Positions 1 through 20,098 of a stretch of DNA of 64,000 bases are shown here, piece by piece. Below the pieces are notes generated by a model. That model made no database searches. It was not told the origin of the DNA and was given only the letters and a program-made list of their open reading frames with translations. The DNA is from DATBLE01 sp963837265 (GTDB lineage Bacteria; Actinomycetota; Thermoleophilia; Gaiellales; Gaiellaceae): NCBI GenBank assembly GCA_963837265.1, contig CAWIMQ010000003.1:35951-99950 (forward strand), given 5' to 3'. The position numbers and the translations under genes are program-made. Each line of letters starts with the position of its first letter. The stretch's first letter is position 1.

Positions 1-531
1 CACCCACAGCATGCGGGCGAGCTCCGCGTTCGAGTATCCCTCGGCCACGAGCCTGAGGATCTCGAGCTCCCGCCGGGTCAGGTCGGCATGGTCGAACGCC
101 TCGTCCTTGACGACCGGCTCCTCGCCTCTGCCCTTCGACCCGGGCAGGTAGATCGAGTGCTCGTACGCCTGCCGGACGGCGACCGCGAGGTCGTCCGGAT
201 GAGCCCGCTTCATCACGAACGCGACTGCTCCGGCGGCGAGCGCCGCGTCGATGTCGGCGGGAGCATCGGAGGTGGAGAGCACGATGAACTTGATCTCCGG
301 GAAGCGTTCTCCGATCCCGGCGAGCCACGACAGCCCGTCGGTCGCTCCGTCCGACATGGACGTCTCGACGACGACGAGCTCGGGTCGCAGCTCCTCGACC
401 AACGCGCTTGCCTCCGCAAGGCCCGTCGCCTTCCCGACGACGTCGACCGAGACCCCGGACAACACCTGCTCCACCGCGTTGAGCCACAACGGGTAGTGGT
501 CAACGACGACAGCTCTTCTCTGAGCGTTCAC
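1..531 (-). CDS. LuxR/NarL-family response regulator with Glu at the phospho-acceptor site (partial)
   Basis: Cut by the window start; 177 codons are visible from a GTG at 531, preceded by a purine-rich GGGGAGG ribosome site. The N-terminal half is a CheY-like receiver (VVVDHYPLW, then PELVVVETSMSDG, then IVLSTS and VMKRA). The C-terminal part begins a LuxR helix-turn-helix (LTRRELEILRLVAEGYSNAELA) and runs off the window. Where phosphorylated receivers have Asp there is Glu (VVVE), while the conserved Ser/Thr and Lys remain. Glu can mimic a phosphorylated state, so the protein may act without a kinase; that is inference. It lies next to the carrier-protein-activating transferase at the edge of the NRPS locus and is one candidate for the regulator that reads the palindromic promoters found through the window. 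The receiver-only protein at 48956-49402 looks like a shortened paralogue. Confidence 0.9.
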   Translation of the reverse strand, partial: MNAQRRAVVVDHYPLWLNAVEQVLSGVSVDVVGKATGLAEASALVEELRPELVVVETSMSDGATDGLSWLAGIGERFPEIKFIVLSTSDAPADIDAALAAGAVAFVMKRAHPDDLAVAVRQAYEHSIYLPGSKGRGEEPVVKDEAFDHADLTRRELEILRLVAEGYSNAELARMLWV

Positions 532-672
532 GGCCTCCCCTTACTCGTCGCTAAGAGCTCGTCGCTTTGACGATGCCCTCCCCAAGGGGTGTCATTAAAG
601 ACCAAGACTGATCATGTGTAAAGGTGCGAGCATCGATGCTTACCGTCAGTTAACAGTCATTTCTCCGCGCGG
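532..672. promoter_or_regulatory. AT-richer intergenic region with a 12-bp perfect palindrome
   Basis: This stretch lies between the minus-strand regulator start and the end of the transferase gene. It is clearly richer in A/T than its surroundings and holds a perfect palindrome AGCATCGATGCT at 629-640. It should carry the promoter of the regulator. It does not contain the CTAGCC-type palindrome of the biosynthetic operons, so this regulator seems to be expressed differently from the genes it may control. Confidence 0.5.
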
Positions 673-1437
673 TCACCTCGGCTCGGGGTCGGCGCCACGG
701 GCACGGATCTCGATGCGCGGCGACACGGCGCGCACGGCGAGCGCGGCGACGGCGCCGGGACAGTAGTCGGACAGGTCCCGGAGCGACCACTCCGCCGCCT
801 CGGCCGGAGCCCAGGCCGTTCGCAGCAGCCGCGGTTCCTCGCCCGGAGCGAGCGTCACCTCGAAGTCGTGGAGAGGAAGGCTGAGGCCCTCTCCTCGAGC
901 CTTGATGAAGGCCTCCTTCCGCGTCCAGCACGTGAGGAAGCCGCGAACCTGCTGGGCAGGCGGAAGCCGGCGCAGGGCCGCCACCTCTCGGGGGGCGAAG
1001 AAGCGCTCCGGGATCCGATCGTCGGCCAGGCCGGGGCGCTCGAGCTCGACGTCCACGCCCACGTCCGCGCAGCGCGTGAGCGCGTACAGCACCATGTGGC
1101 CGGAGTGGGAGACGTTGAAGTGGAGGCCCCCGGATTCCTCCAGGCCGGGCTTCCCGTACGCGCTGTACCGGAAGCGCAGGCCGTCCGGCGGCCGCCGGAG
1201 GTACCGGCCGAGCAGCTCGCGCAGCTGCCCTCGGCCGGCGACGAAGCGGTCACGGTCCCGGGGAAAGTGAAACCGACCCGCGCGCTCGCGCTCGTCCGCG
1301 GAGAGGAGGCCGGTCAGGCGCGCCAGGCGCGACGAAGGCACGTCGAGGCTCGCGACCCAGACGTGCACCTCGTCCGCCTCGATTCGGGTCTCGATCCTCC
1401 CGACCGGAAAGCATCGCCTCGTGCAAGACCCGGACAC
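673..1437 (-). CDS. Sfp-type 4'-phosphopantetheinyl transferase
   Basis: This enzyme moves the phosphopantetheine arm of coenzyme A onto the conserved Ser of carrier domains, converting the NRPS carrier proteins from apo to holo form. The 254-residue protein has the family's signature blocks in order: FNVSHSG, GVDVE (magnesium-binding Asp/Glu) and WTRKEAFIKARGEGL. The length is normal for the Sfp/Gsp group. It is the only such enzyme in the window and sits at the edge of the NRPS genes, so it is probably the cluster's own activator. The GTG start at 1437 is the longest option and has no good ribosome site. The stretch before VHVWVASL is poorly conserved, so the real start may be up to about 20 codons later. 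It is transcribed away from the SDR gene that starts 68 bp away. Confidence 0.92.
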   Translation of the reverse strand: MSGSCTRRCFPVGRIETRIEADEVHVWVASLDVPSSRLARLTGLLSADERERAGRFHFPRDRDRFVAGRGQLRELLGRYLRRPPDGLRFRYSAYGKPGLEESGGLHFNVSHSGHMVLYALTRCADVGVDVELERPGLADDRIPERFFAPREVAALRRLPPAQQVRGFLTCWTRKEAFIKARGEGLSLPLHDFEVTLAPGEEPRLLRTAWAPAEAAEWSLRDLSDYCPGAVAALAVRAVSPRIEIRARGADPEPR

Positions 1438-1505
1438 TAGTACGCCGGCATCGCCTCGGCCGGAACCGCTAGCCTCCGCGGCAGTCTCGAGCCGGATCTC
1501 TCTCC

Positions 1506-2321
1506 TTGCCGAAGACGGTCTTCATCACCGGTGCGGCACGCGGCATCGGCCGTGCAACCGCGGTCGCCTTCGCCGAGACGGGCGCGAACGTGATGCTCGC
1601 CGACATCTGCGCGCAGATCGAGGAGTGTCCGTATCCGCTCGCGAGCCGTGAGGATCTCGAGGAGACTGCACGCCGGTGCCGCAGCACGGGTGCCGGGGTG
1701 GCGGTCGCCGTGGTGGACGTGCGCAGCCAGGACGAGATCGACGCCGCCGTCGGACGCTGCCGGGAGGAGCTGGGCCCGGTCGACGTGCTCGTCAGCAACG
1801 CCGGGCTCGTCGGGCCGGCCGGCGTGCCCGCCCACGAGCTGAGCGAGCGCGCGTGGTCGGTGCTGGTGGACGTCGACCTGCACGGCGTCTGGCGCTGCGC
1901 GAAGGCGGTGCTGCCGGAGATGGTCGGGCGCAGGAGCGGCGTGATCGTCAACGTCAGCTCGACGGCAGGCCTCGTCGCCTTTCCGCACTTTGCGAACTAC
2001 GTCGCGGCCAAGCACGGCGTCGTCGGCCTGACGAAGGCGCTCGCGCTCGACTACGCATCGCACGCGATCCGCGTGAACGCGGTCTGCCCGACCTCGGTCC
2101 GGGACGAGTCGCCCGACGCTCCGGGGATGCTCCAGGGCGTTGCGCGGATGCTCGGCGTCGGCCTCGCCGACTACGAGATGCTCTCGCTGCCGCACCACCC
2201 GCTCGGGACGCTCGTGTCGGCGCGCGACGTCGCCGCCACCATCCTCTGGCTCGCGTCCGACGCGGCGGCGCACGTCACCGGAGCGGTCGTGCCGGTCGAC
2301 GCGGGCTTCACCGTCCGCTGA
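1506..2321 (+). CDS. SDR-family oxidoreductase, probably mycofactocin-dependent type
   Basis: This is a 271-residue short-chain dehydrogenase/reductase. The nucleotide-binding motif TGAARGIG lies near residues 8-15, followed by SNAG, a catalytic Ser in VNVSSTAG, and YVAAK as the YxxxK pair. After the second strand there is an insertion reading ICAQIEECPYPLASREDLEET. That insertion is typical of the actinobacterial SDR branch that keeps its nicotinamide tightly bound and works with the peptide redox cofactor mycofactocin. No mycofactocin genes are in the window, so the subtype is inferred from this insertion. The start is a TTG at 1506; no better upstream codon is visible. The substrate is unknown; it may oxidise an alcohol on the peptide product or be unrelated. 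The gene ends just before the corrupt-looking low-complexity stretch. Confidence 0.85.
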   Translation: MPKTVFITGAARGIGRATAVAFAETGANVMLADICAQIEECPYPLASREDLEETARRCRSTGAGVAVAVVDVRSQDEIDAAVGRCREELGPVDVLVSNAGLVGPAGVPAHELSERAWSVLVDVDLHGVWRCAKAVLPEMVGRRSGVIVNVSSTAGLVAFPHFANYVAAKHGVVGLTKALALDYASHAIRVNAVCPTSVRDESPDAPGMLQGVARMLGVGLADYEMLSLPHHPLGTLVSARDVAATILWLASDAAAHVTGAVVPVDAGFTVR

Positions 2322-3195
<874 letters not shown>

Positions 3196-3201
3196 CGCCA
3201 C

Positions 3202-3284
3202 CTGACCAGTTGGCCAGGTGGGCTTTCCAAGGCTCGTCCAAGGTCGGGTAGGCGCCAAATCGGCTGCTCAATAGCATCAGGATC
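3202..3284 (+). promoter_or_regulatory. Shared-architecture promoter of NRPS1 (palindrome / -35 / -10)
   Basis: The 16-bp imperfect palindrome CTGACCAGTTGGCCAG (3202-3217) is followed after 30 bp by GTAGGC (3248-3253), then exactly 18 bp, then TAGCAT (3272-3277). A GGCTCGTCCAAGG block lies between palindrome and -35, matching the GGCTGCnCCAA block of the other copies. A GTG eight bases after the -10 opens a 29-codon frame whose TGA overlaps the NRPS1 ATG (ATGA), so a short leader ORF with coupled translation is possible. See the copies at 16606, 16795, 26771, 35503, 43006 and 48727. Confidence 0.75.
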
Positions 3285-3370
3285 GTGAGAGATCGGCCGA
3301 AGCGTTCCGCCGGCTGGGCCGCCGCCTGCCTCGACGCAGGGCACCGGGACCACGACGGGTCCTGCACGGC

Positions 3371-11940
<8,570 letters not shown>

Positions 11941-11958
<18 letters not shown>

Positions 11959-12900
11959 GCCCTCGCGCTCCCACCCGAAATCGGTGCCGACGAGCTCGTA
12001 GAGGCGCTCGTTGTGCGGCCGGAAGTACTCGGCGAAGCGGGCTCGCGCCTCGGCGGGCATCTCCTCGTAGTGGGCTGCGTTGAGGCGAGGAGCGCGTCCG
12101 AGGCGATGCGGGGGGAGGCCGAGGAACTCGTAGGCGACGTCGAGAGTTCGCTCGGGTTGGTCGAACAGGTCCTCCGCCTTCAGGAAGAGGAACTGCCCGC
12201 GGGGGAAGAGCTCGAGCCAGCGCTCCACCTGCTCTGCGTACCTGCTCCGGGCGAGGTACGACCAGCGACCGAACAGCCGGCTGTTGTAGCGCGGATCGGC
12301 CGACAGGCGGGCGATCTCGGGACGAAGGCGCTCTTCCTCCCGCGCGACTGCCTCCTCGAACGACTCCAGCTCCTCGAGACCCTCGCGCCGGGAGAACTGA
12401 AACTGGGAGTACGCCCGGTCGACCGGGTTCCGGAGCAGGACGATCAGCCCCGCCCCGGGGAGCAGCTGCCGGACTCGCTGCGGTGCCCAGAGGTGGGAGA
12501 TGTACGTGGGGCTGGCCTCGCCGGTCAGAAACGGCCGGCCGTGCTTGCGCGTGAACTCGGCGCGCTCGCGGTCGAGCGGGAAGTGCGACCGGTACCAATC
12601 CAGGCCGCGGTAGAACTCGTAGTCGAAGAAGCGGACCTCCTTCGTGTTTCCGAAGTGCGAATCCTCGGCCACGCAGGGGACGACGAAGGGATGGTCGGTC
12701 AGGCAATCGTAGAGGCTCGTCGTCCCGCTCTTGGCGGCTCCGATGACGAGGAAATCTGGCAACAGGTGGCCTCTCCCCGGATTCCGACGGGCCAGCGTCC
12801 TGGCGTCGTAGTAGCGCTTGCGGGCGAAGAGGTAGGCGGGCCGGGGAAGCGACTTGCTCAGCCGCGAGTCGATGTGACCCTTCAGTCCCCAGGTCTTCAT
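11941..12900 (-). CDS. PAPS-dependent sulfotransferase
   Basis: This enzyme transfers sulfate from 3'-phosphoadenosine-5'-phosphosulfate to a hydroxyl or amine. The 319-residue protein is intact. It carries the 5'-phosphosulfate loop IGAAKSGTTSLY (residues about 54-65) and the 3'-phosphate block LLRNPVDRAYSQFQ (about 154-167), both diagnostic for the Sulfotransfer_1/heparan-type family. No signal peptide is visible, so it acts in the cytoplasm. Its 3' end overlaps that of NRPS1 by 18 bp, convergent, and the gene lies just downstream of the minus-strand NRPS2, with which it may be co-transcribed (about 50 bp gap). With the second sulfotransferase at 25665-26736 this suggests that the peptide product is sulfated, perhaps on Ser, Thr or beta-hydroxy-Asp side chains; that target is inference. 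Confidence 0.92.
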
Positions 12901-12949
12901 TCTCGCCCGGGTAGCCCTGCCGAACCCGGACGCTCGACGCCGGGGCTCG

Positions 12950-15900
12950 TCATACCGGCACCGGCGAATGATCGTGAACGTCCGCCAGGTGCTCCTGCAG
13001 GCGCTCGGCGATGAAGCCGACGTTCGGCTCGGCCATGGAGTCCCGGTTGCCGCGGTGGGGCCCCGGAACCTCGAGCGTCTCGATCTCCTCGGCGAGGCCG
13101 CCCCAGCCGAGCTCGGGATCGTCGTAGAGACCCGCGCCGTGGAAGAGGATGATCGGCCCGGGGTAGGGCTCCGGCTCGTATTCCACTTCCGCCCGGGCGT
13201 TCATCCGCAGGAAGTAGTCCTCCCGGAAGCGCTCGGGAATCGGCCTGCCCAGGCTGAAGGCCCGCTCGAGCCACCACTTGCCGACGCTGCGGTTCGCCGC
13301 GCCAGACCAGGTGCCGCGCCCAGCGCTTCATCTTGTCGGGGCTCGTCACGCACGCCCGCCACTCGGTGGGGCAGCGGCCGCGCCGCCGAGTGCGGTCGGC
13401 GCGCGGCGACCCGCGAGGGCTGCCCACCGATGCCGCGGAAGGTGCGGATCCATCCTGGGCTCGGCCCGTTGAACATGGTCAACGTCGCAATCTCCTCACC
13501 CTCCTTCAGACAAACGGTGTGCCATGTCGAAGGCGACGATGGCGCCGAAGCAGTATCCCGCGATGTGATAGGGGCCTTCGCGGCTGGATCTCCCTCAGCT
13601 CCGAGAGGTAGTGGGCGAGACATCTCCTCGACTGTCTTCAGCGGCGCGGCTCCGCCGTAGAGCCCACGTGCCTGCAACCCGTAGAACGGCTGGCCGGTCC
13701 CGAGACGGCGGGCGAGTGGCTGCAGGTGCAGGATCGTGCCCGCACCGCCGTGCACGCAGAAGATCGGACGCTTCGAGCCCTGCGGCTGGATCGGAACGAG
13801 GGACGTCCACCGCCCGTTCGCCGACCCTTCCTCGGCACCCTCCTCGATCAGCCTGGCGAGCGCCTCGATCGTGGGCGCCTGGAACACGGGCGCGAGCGGC
13901 AAGCTCGCGCCCAGCTCCCGTTCGATCCTGGCGAACAGCCCCGCGGCCACGATCGACGTTGCTCCCAGATCGAAGAAGTCGTACGTGACCCCGATCGCGC
14001 GGATGCCGAGCTCGTCCTCCCAGATCGCGGCCAGCCTCGACTCGAGCGGCGTCCTCGGTGCCACGTACTCGCCTTCCGGTTCCGCCGCGAGCGGTTTCGG
14101 GGGCCGGCAGCGCCTTGCGGTCGATCTTGCCGTTCGGCGTGACGGGGAAGCGCGTCGAGCGTGACGATCCGCGACGGGACCATGTACGCGGGCAGCGTCT
14201 CGCCGAGCGAGCGGCGAAGCTCGGCGCGAGGAGACCGGCGGCATCCGACGGCGATCACGTAGGCGACGAGACGCGGCGTCGCCGGCCCGATCCTCACGCG
14301 ATCGAGACCACCCCGGCCACCGCCGGATGTCGCGCGAGCAGCCGACTCGATCTCGCCGAGCTCGATGCGGAAGCCGCGCAGCTTGACCTGGTGGTCGAGG
14401 CGGCCGAGGAACTCGAGCGCTCGCCGTCGGCGCGGTAGCGGGCGAGGTCGCCGGTCTTGTACATGCGCGCGCCGGACGCCGGGTCGAACGGATCCGGACG
14501 AAGCGCTCCGCCGTCAGCTCGGGCCGGTTAGGTAGCCGCGCGCGAGCCCGTGGCCGCCGATGTAGCAGCTCGCCCGGCACGCCGATCGGGACCGGCTCGG
14601 CGTCCTCGTCGAGCGATGTACAGGGTCGTGTTCGCGATCGGCCGCCCGATCGGCGTCGGGCGCGTCGCCGCGCGTCGAGCGGCCGGACGGCCGACCAGAT
14701 CGTCGTCTCGGTCGGGCCGTACATGTTCCAGAGCTCGACGCGCCGCGCTCGAGCAGCTGCGTCGGCGAGCACCGCGCGGCAGCGGCCTCGCCGCCGCAGA
14801 GGACCTTCAGGCCGCGGATGCCCGGCCAGCCGGCGTCGAGCAGCATCCGCCAGGTCGTCGGCGTCGCCTGCACCACGGTCGCGCCCGGCGGCTCGAACAG
14901 GGCGGCCAGCCGCCTCGGCGTCGGCCGCCGTCTCGCGCGGGGCGATGCACGAGCGCGCGCGCCGCGGCGAGCGGCAGGTAGAGCTCGAGGCCGGCGATGT
15001 CGAACGAGAGCGTCGTCACGGCCACGAGCGACGTCGTCGGCGCTCGAGGCCGGGGCGCTCGCGCGCATGTGCGTCAGGAAGTTGACGAGCGGCGCGGTGC
15101 GGGATCTGCGACGCCTTTCGGCGTGCCGGTCGACCCGGAGGTGTAGATGACGTAGGCGAGGTGTCGGGCCGTCGCCGCGCCGGCGGGAGCGTCGCGGCCG
15201 GCGGCGGCGATCCGCTAGGCCGTCGCGGTCGAGGCAGACGATCTCCGCTCCGTGCGCCGGAAGCCCGTCGAGAGGCGACTCCTGGGTCAGCGAGGACGCG
15301 GCACCTGGCGTCCTCGAGCATGAACCGCTGCCGGTCGGCCGGGAGCGCCGGGTCGATCGGCACGTACGCGCCGCCCGGCTGCAGCACGCCGAGGAGGCCG
15401 ACCAGCATCTCGCAGCGTGCGCTCGGAGCAGATGCCGACCAGCGCCCGGGGCCGACGCCAAGGCGCCGCAGCGTGCCGGGCGAGCCGGTGCGCGCGCGCG
15501 ACGAGCTCGCGCGTAGGTGAAGGCCGGTCGAGCTCGCACTCGACCGCGACCGGCACGGGCGTCGCACGCCGCCTGCGCCGCGATCAGCTCGTGCACGCCC
15601 GGCGGCGGGGTAGCGGACGCGCGGTCGCATTCCAGCTCCGCAAGCAGCTTCGCCGCTCCGCCCCGGTCAGGAGCGGAAGCTCCCAGATCGGGCGTCGAGG
15701 CTCGGCGACGCCCCCTCGAGCAGCGTGCGGAGGTGTCCGAGCATACGCCGACGCCGTGGCCGTCGAAGAGATCGGATCGAAGTCGATGGTCGCCGTCAGA
15801 CCCCGCCACCGTCGCCTGGACGCGGAGGGCGACATCGAAGTGCTCGGGTGCGGCCGGGAACGCGGGGCGCGGGGCCTTCCCGCGACCAGGGAAGACGACC

Positions 15901-16599
15901 GCCTGTCGCGCCGCCCCGGTTCCGTCCCCCGGGCTGCGACGGCGAGGTGCCTGTACATGCGCTCGGCGAGCCCGGAGAAGCTCCGGACGCCCACGCCGAG
16001 GTTGACGCGAACCGGCAGTCTCGGAGCCGGCCGGGCGCCCGTCGGCACCGTCCGGAACGGCGGCGATGACGAGGTCGGCCTGTCGCGGTGTAGCGGCGCG
16101 AGCAAGGCGGCGAACGCGGCCAGGAGCATGCAGCCTCCGATCGGACCCCCGCGAGCCGGCGAGAGCGTCGATACCGGCGACGAGGTCGGAGCTCGAAGTG
16201 GTCTGAGACCGCCCGGCGGGCGGCGATACGAGTGTGCGGGCCGGCGGCCGCGGCCGATCGAACGGCAGGTCGAGCGCCGGAACGTCCTCGAGTTCTCCAG
16301 GAGGTCCGGGGCGCCGCATCTCCGGATCCGGCCGGCTGGCTCGAGAAGGCTCGATCCGCCGATGCCGTCCGCCGACCGTGCGCCGGTCGTGGATGAACAT
16401 CGCCGCTGCTTCGGTTCGGTTGGCGACGCCGAGCTTCCTGTAGACCGAGCTGAGGTGGAACTTCACGGCGTGCACGGTGACGCCGAGTCGACTGTGCCAC
16501 CTCCCCGTTCGTCAGCCCGAGCGAGATCAGCTCGAGCACCTCGGACTCACGGGGCGTCAGGCCCGCGATCGCCGGACCGGAGTCGACTCGACTCGCCAC
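12950..16599 (-). CDS. NRPS2: LuxR-HTH - truncated C - A(Gly) - T - TE, heavily frameshifted
   Basis: Read from GTG 16599, the first 75 or so residues are a LuxR/GerE helix-turn-helix (LTPRESEVLELISLGLTNGEVA, then VKFHLSSVYRKLGVANRTEAA). About 30 residues later the frame enters a condensation domain at its mid-point (ELEDVPALDLPFDRPRP); the half with HHxxxDG is missing. Then come an A domain with pocket DILQLGMIWK (a known Gly pattern), a carrier (DFFDLGATSIVAA, with Ala-Thr in place of Gly-His or Gly-Asp before the Ser) and a thioesterase whose nucleophile motif is GYCFG (near 13545-13557), with Cys for Ser, ending at 12950. More than ten frameshifts between 13.0 and 16.5 kb make this the worst-read gene. 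The fusion may be real, may be two adjacent genes, or may be a chimeric assembly. It has its own copy of the shared promoter and looks leaderless. Confidence 0.7.
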
Positions 16600-16605
16600 A
16601 GAGGC

Positions 16606-16682
16606 ATGCTAGAACTGCGTCCGCGGCCAGCCTACGGAACGTTGGGGCAGCCTTTGCGGATGCCGCCTAGCCCCGGGTCTAG
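16606..16682 (-). promoter_or_regulatory. Shared-architecture promoter of the HTH-NRPS2 gene
   Basis: Read on the minus strand: palindrome CTAGACCCGGGGCTAG (16682-16667), 31 bp including GGCTGCCCCAACG, GTAGGC (16635-16630), exactly 18 bp, TAGCAT (16611-16606). Six bases later the GTG start codon begins, so the transcript is probably leaderless. It lies back to back with the plus-strand copy for NRPS3. If the encoded helix-turn-helix binds this palindrome, the gene is autoregulated. Confidence 0.8.
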
Positions 16683-16794
16683 GGTGGCGGCCAACGCCTC
16701 GGGCGGACGTCCTTGCCCGCGGGCGGCGGCAGCCCGCGGCTCGCCGGTACGGCGCTCGGCCGGAACCGGCTCTGCGAGCCTCCTTCCAGATCCC

Positions 16795-16870
16795 CTGGCC
16801 AGTCGGCTAGGTGGGAATTCAAAGGCTGCTCCAATGTTGCGTAGGCCGCTGCGCGAACGGGCTCTAGCAT
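16795..16870 (+). promoter_or_regulatory. Shared-architecture promoter of NRPS3
   Basis: Palindrome CTGGCCAGTCGGCTAG (16795-16810), 30 bp with GGCTGCTCCAATG, GTAGGC (16841-16846), exactly 18 bp, TAGCAT (16865-16870). An ATG six bases downstream (16876) is out of frame with the NRPS3 start at 16949, unless a frameshift error lies between them. The rest of the 350-bp spacer between the divergent NRPS2 and NRPS3 genes shows nothing else. Confidence 0.8.
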
Positions 16871-16948
16871 CAAACATGACCCGGTCCGGCGCCCGCACGG
16901 CGCCGGGGCCGGCGGAAGCGTCCGCTCGCCAAGAGGACTGCAAGGAAC

Positions 16949-19900
16949 GTGTCGATCCAGGAGACGAAGCCCGACGTCGTCAGCTTCCGGCTCTCGCCCC
17001 AGCAGGAGCATCTGTGGCAGATCGAGCCGGACGCCTCGGGGCGCACGGGCGCAGTGCGCCTCGAGCTCCCGGCAGACGTCGATCCTGCCGCGATCCGAGA
17101 GGCGATCCGCGGCTCGTCGGACGGCACGAGATCCTGCGTACGACGTTCCAGCGCCGGGCGGGAATGCGGATGCCGGGGCAGGTGATCCAGGACGTCCTGG
17201 AGCCGGGCTGGAGCGAGGAGCCGGTGGGGCGCGGAGGACGGGATCGACGCGCTCGTCGCCGACGAGGCGCGGACATCCCTCGACCTCGCGGCAGGGGCCT
17301 GTGCTCCGCGCGCGCCTCGTCCGGGCCCCAGGGCCGGCGCAGCTCCTCGTCCTCACCGTTGCAGCGGCCCGTGCGTCGATGCGGCGTCGCTCGGAATCGT
17401 CGCCCGCGAGCTCGGCGCAGCTCCTCAGCCCTCGGCGCGACGGACCTCGACGAGCCCCTCCAGTACGCGGACTACGCGGAGTGGAAGAACGAGCTCCAGA
17501 GCGCGGAGGACGAGGCCGGCCGAGGAGGCCCGGGCCTTCTGGGCCGGGCGGAGGTCTCCCCGTCGCCGGTCGTCCTCTTCGCTCGCCCCGGCGCCGTCGG
17601 CGCAGGCCGCGAGGTGCGGCGCGTGCGCGTTCCGCTCGACCCGGCCGACGTCGCCCGTGGAGCCGCCGCGTCCCACTCGTCCGAGGCGGTCTTCCTCGAA
17701 GCGTGCTGGCACGCCTGCGTCGCCCGCCTCACGGGGGAGCAGGAGGTCACGCTCGCGACCGCGGTCGACGGGCGGGGCCACGAAGAGCTCGCGAATGCGG
17801 TCGGGCCGTTCGCTGCGTCACTGCCGCTCCGGACCCGAATCGACGCGACGACGTCGGTCGCGGAGGTCGTCGACCAGGTTCGCCGAGCCCGCGGCGCCGC
17901 GGAGCGGTGGCAGGAGTGGGCGGGGCGCGACCTCCTCCAGTCCGTCGCCGAGCGCTGCGGCGTCGGCTTCGCGAGCGTGGAGATCGCCCCCCCGGGAGAC
18001 GCGCACCCCTCGATGCGGGCTCTAGTCGGGCAGCCGGGCCGGCTCGACCTCCAGCTCTTCTGGCTCGCGAACGGCGATGTCCGGATCGCGGAGCTCCACT
18101 ACGACCCGGCCGTGCTCGAAGCCGACGACGCCGAGCAGGTCGCGCGGGCCACCGCCGCGGTCGTGGCCTGCGCGTCCGACGCGAACGCCGCGGTCGGCGA
18201 CCTCGACCTGATCGACGACGAGGAGCGGAGACGGCTGCTGCACGCGCTCGAGCCGGTGCCGGCCGACTACCCGGAGGAGTGCGTCCACCGCCTCTTCGAG
18301 CGGCAGGCGGCGGCGACCCCCGACCTGATCGCGGTGCACGGCGCGGGCACCAGCCTGACCTACCGCGAGCTGAGCGCGCGCGCGAACCGGCTCGCGCACC
18401 ATCTCCGGGCGCTCGGCGTCGGTCCTGCCGTCGCCGTCGGTCTCTGCATGGACCGCTCGCCGGAGATGATCGTCGCCCTCCTCGCGATCCTGAAGGCCGG
18501 CGGCGCGTACGTGCCGCTCAACTTCGAGCACCCCCCGGCACGCCTCTCCCACCAGCTCGAGGAGACGGCCGCGCCGGTGCTCGTGACGCAGGAGGCGCTG
18601 CTCGACCGCCTGCCGGCGTTCCCGGGGACGGTGCTCTGCGTCGACCGGGACGCGGCCGAGATCGAGAGGCACCCGGAGACCGACCCGCCGCCGGTCGGCG
18701 ACGCCGACGACCTCGTCTATGTGATGTACACGTCGGGCTCGACCGGCCTGCCGAAGGGGGTCGGGGTCACGCACGCGAACCTCGTCAACTACACGACCGC
18801 GATCTCCCGACGACTCGAGCTCGACTCGCCCGGCACGGAGACGGGGACGTTCGCGGCCGTCTCCGCGATCAGCACCGACCTCGGCAACACGAGCGTCTTC
18901 CCGTCACTCCTCCACGGCGGCTCGCTCCACCTCGTTCCACCGGACGTCGCCATGGACGGGAGCCTGTTCGCCTCCTACCTCGAGGCGCACCCGGTCGACG
19001 TGCTCAAGATCACCCCGTCGCATCTCCGCGCACTGCTCGCGGGCGCCGCAGCGGAGCGCGTGCTGCCCCGCCGCTGGCTCGTCCTCGGCGGCGAGGCGGC
19101 GTCGTGGGAGCTCGTGGACGGCCTCGCCGCGACGGGCACCTGCCGGATCCTCAACCACTACGGCCCGACCGAGACGACCGTCGGCGCCTGCGCGTTCGAG
19201 GTCGGCGGCGGGCGGCCCTCGCCGAGGCCGTCGACGGTCCCGATCGGGAGGCCGCTCGCGAACACGAGCGCGTACGTCGTCGACGGGAACCTGCGGCCGC
19301 TGCCGGCGCGGCGTTCCCGGCGAGCTCTGCATCGGCGGGACCGGGGTCGCGCGCGGCTACGTCGGGCGGCCCGAGCAGACGGCGCAGGTGTTCGTGCCCG
19401 ATCCGTTCTCGGCGGAGACCGGGGCCCGCATCTACCGGACCGGCGACCGTGCCCGGTATCTCCGCGACGGCACGATCGAGTTCCTCGGGCGGCTGGACGA
19501 CCAGGTGAAGATTCGCGGCTACCGGGTGGAGCCGGCCGAGGTCGAGGCCGTGCTCGCCCGCCATCCGTCCGTTCGCCAGGCTGCGGTCGTCGCGCGACGG
19601 GCGGACGACGGCGAGCCGCAGCTCGTCGCGTACGTCGTCGCGCCGGCGAAGCCGGGCGTCGAGGAGCTGCAGGCGTTCCTGCGAGGACTCGCTGCCGGCG
19701 TACATGGTTCCGGCGAGCGTTCGTCGCGACCGACGCCTTGCCGCTTCACGGCGAGCGGCAAGGTCGACCGGAAGGCGCTGCCCGACGCCCGACCGACGAG
19801 GCGCGGGAGACGGGCGTACGTGGCGCCGCGCACGCCGCTCGAAGAAGGGCTCGCGCAGATCTGGGAGGAGGTGCTCGGCGTCGAGCGCGTCGGCGCCGAC

Positions 19901-20098
19901 GACGACTTCTTCTCGCTCGGCGGCCACTCGCTGCTCGCGACCCAGGTCGTGATCCGCATCCGCAGGGCCTACACCGACATCCCGCTGCACAGCATCTTCG
20001 ACTCACCGACCGTCGCCGGCCTGGCGGAGGTCGTCCTCCGGGCCGAGCTGGAGACGCTCCCGGTAGCTGATGCCGCCGACGACGGGAACCCCTCGTGA
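16949..20098 (+). CDS. NRPS3: interface-type C domain - A(Asp) - T
   Basis: A single module. The N-terminal condensation-like domain starts typically (FRLSPQQEHLWQ) but has no HHxxxDG; in that place the frames give PCVDAAS. This matches the non-catalytic interface domains that dock aspartyl beta-hydroxylases on siderophore NRPSs (family knowledge; the assignment is inferred). The A domain (A3 YTSGSTG near 18.73 kb) has an unusual A4 region, STDLGNTSVF, and pocket residues DLTKVGHVGK, an Asp pattern. The carrier motif is LGGHSLL near 19.92 kb. Frameshifts lie near 17.13, 17.23-17.54, 19.31 and 19.70 kb. The GTG start has AAGGA only two bases upstream. The stop overlaps the next gene (GTGA). 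No catalytic C domain is present in this protein; C3 of NRPS1 probably makes the peptide bond. Confidence 0.88.

Noticed and set aside
15417..16670. Plus-strand frames opposite the HTH-NRPS2 gene
   Set aside because: They lie antisense to recognisable HTH, condensation and adenylation motifs and show no motif themselves.
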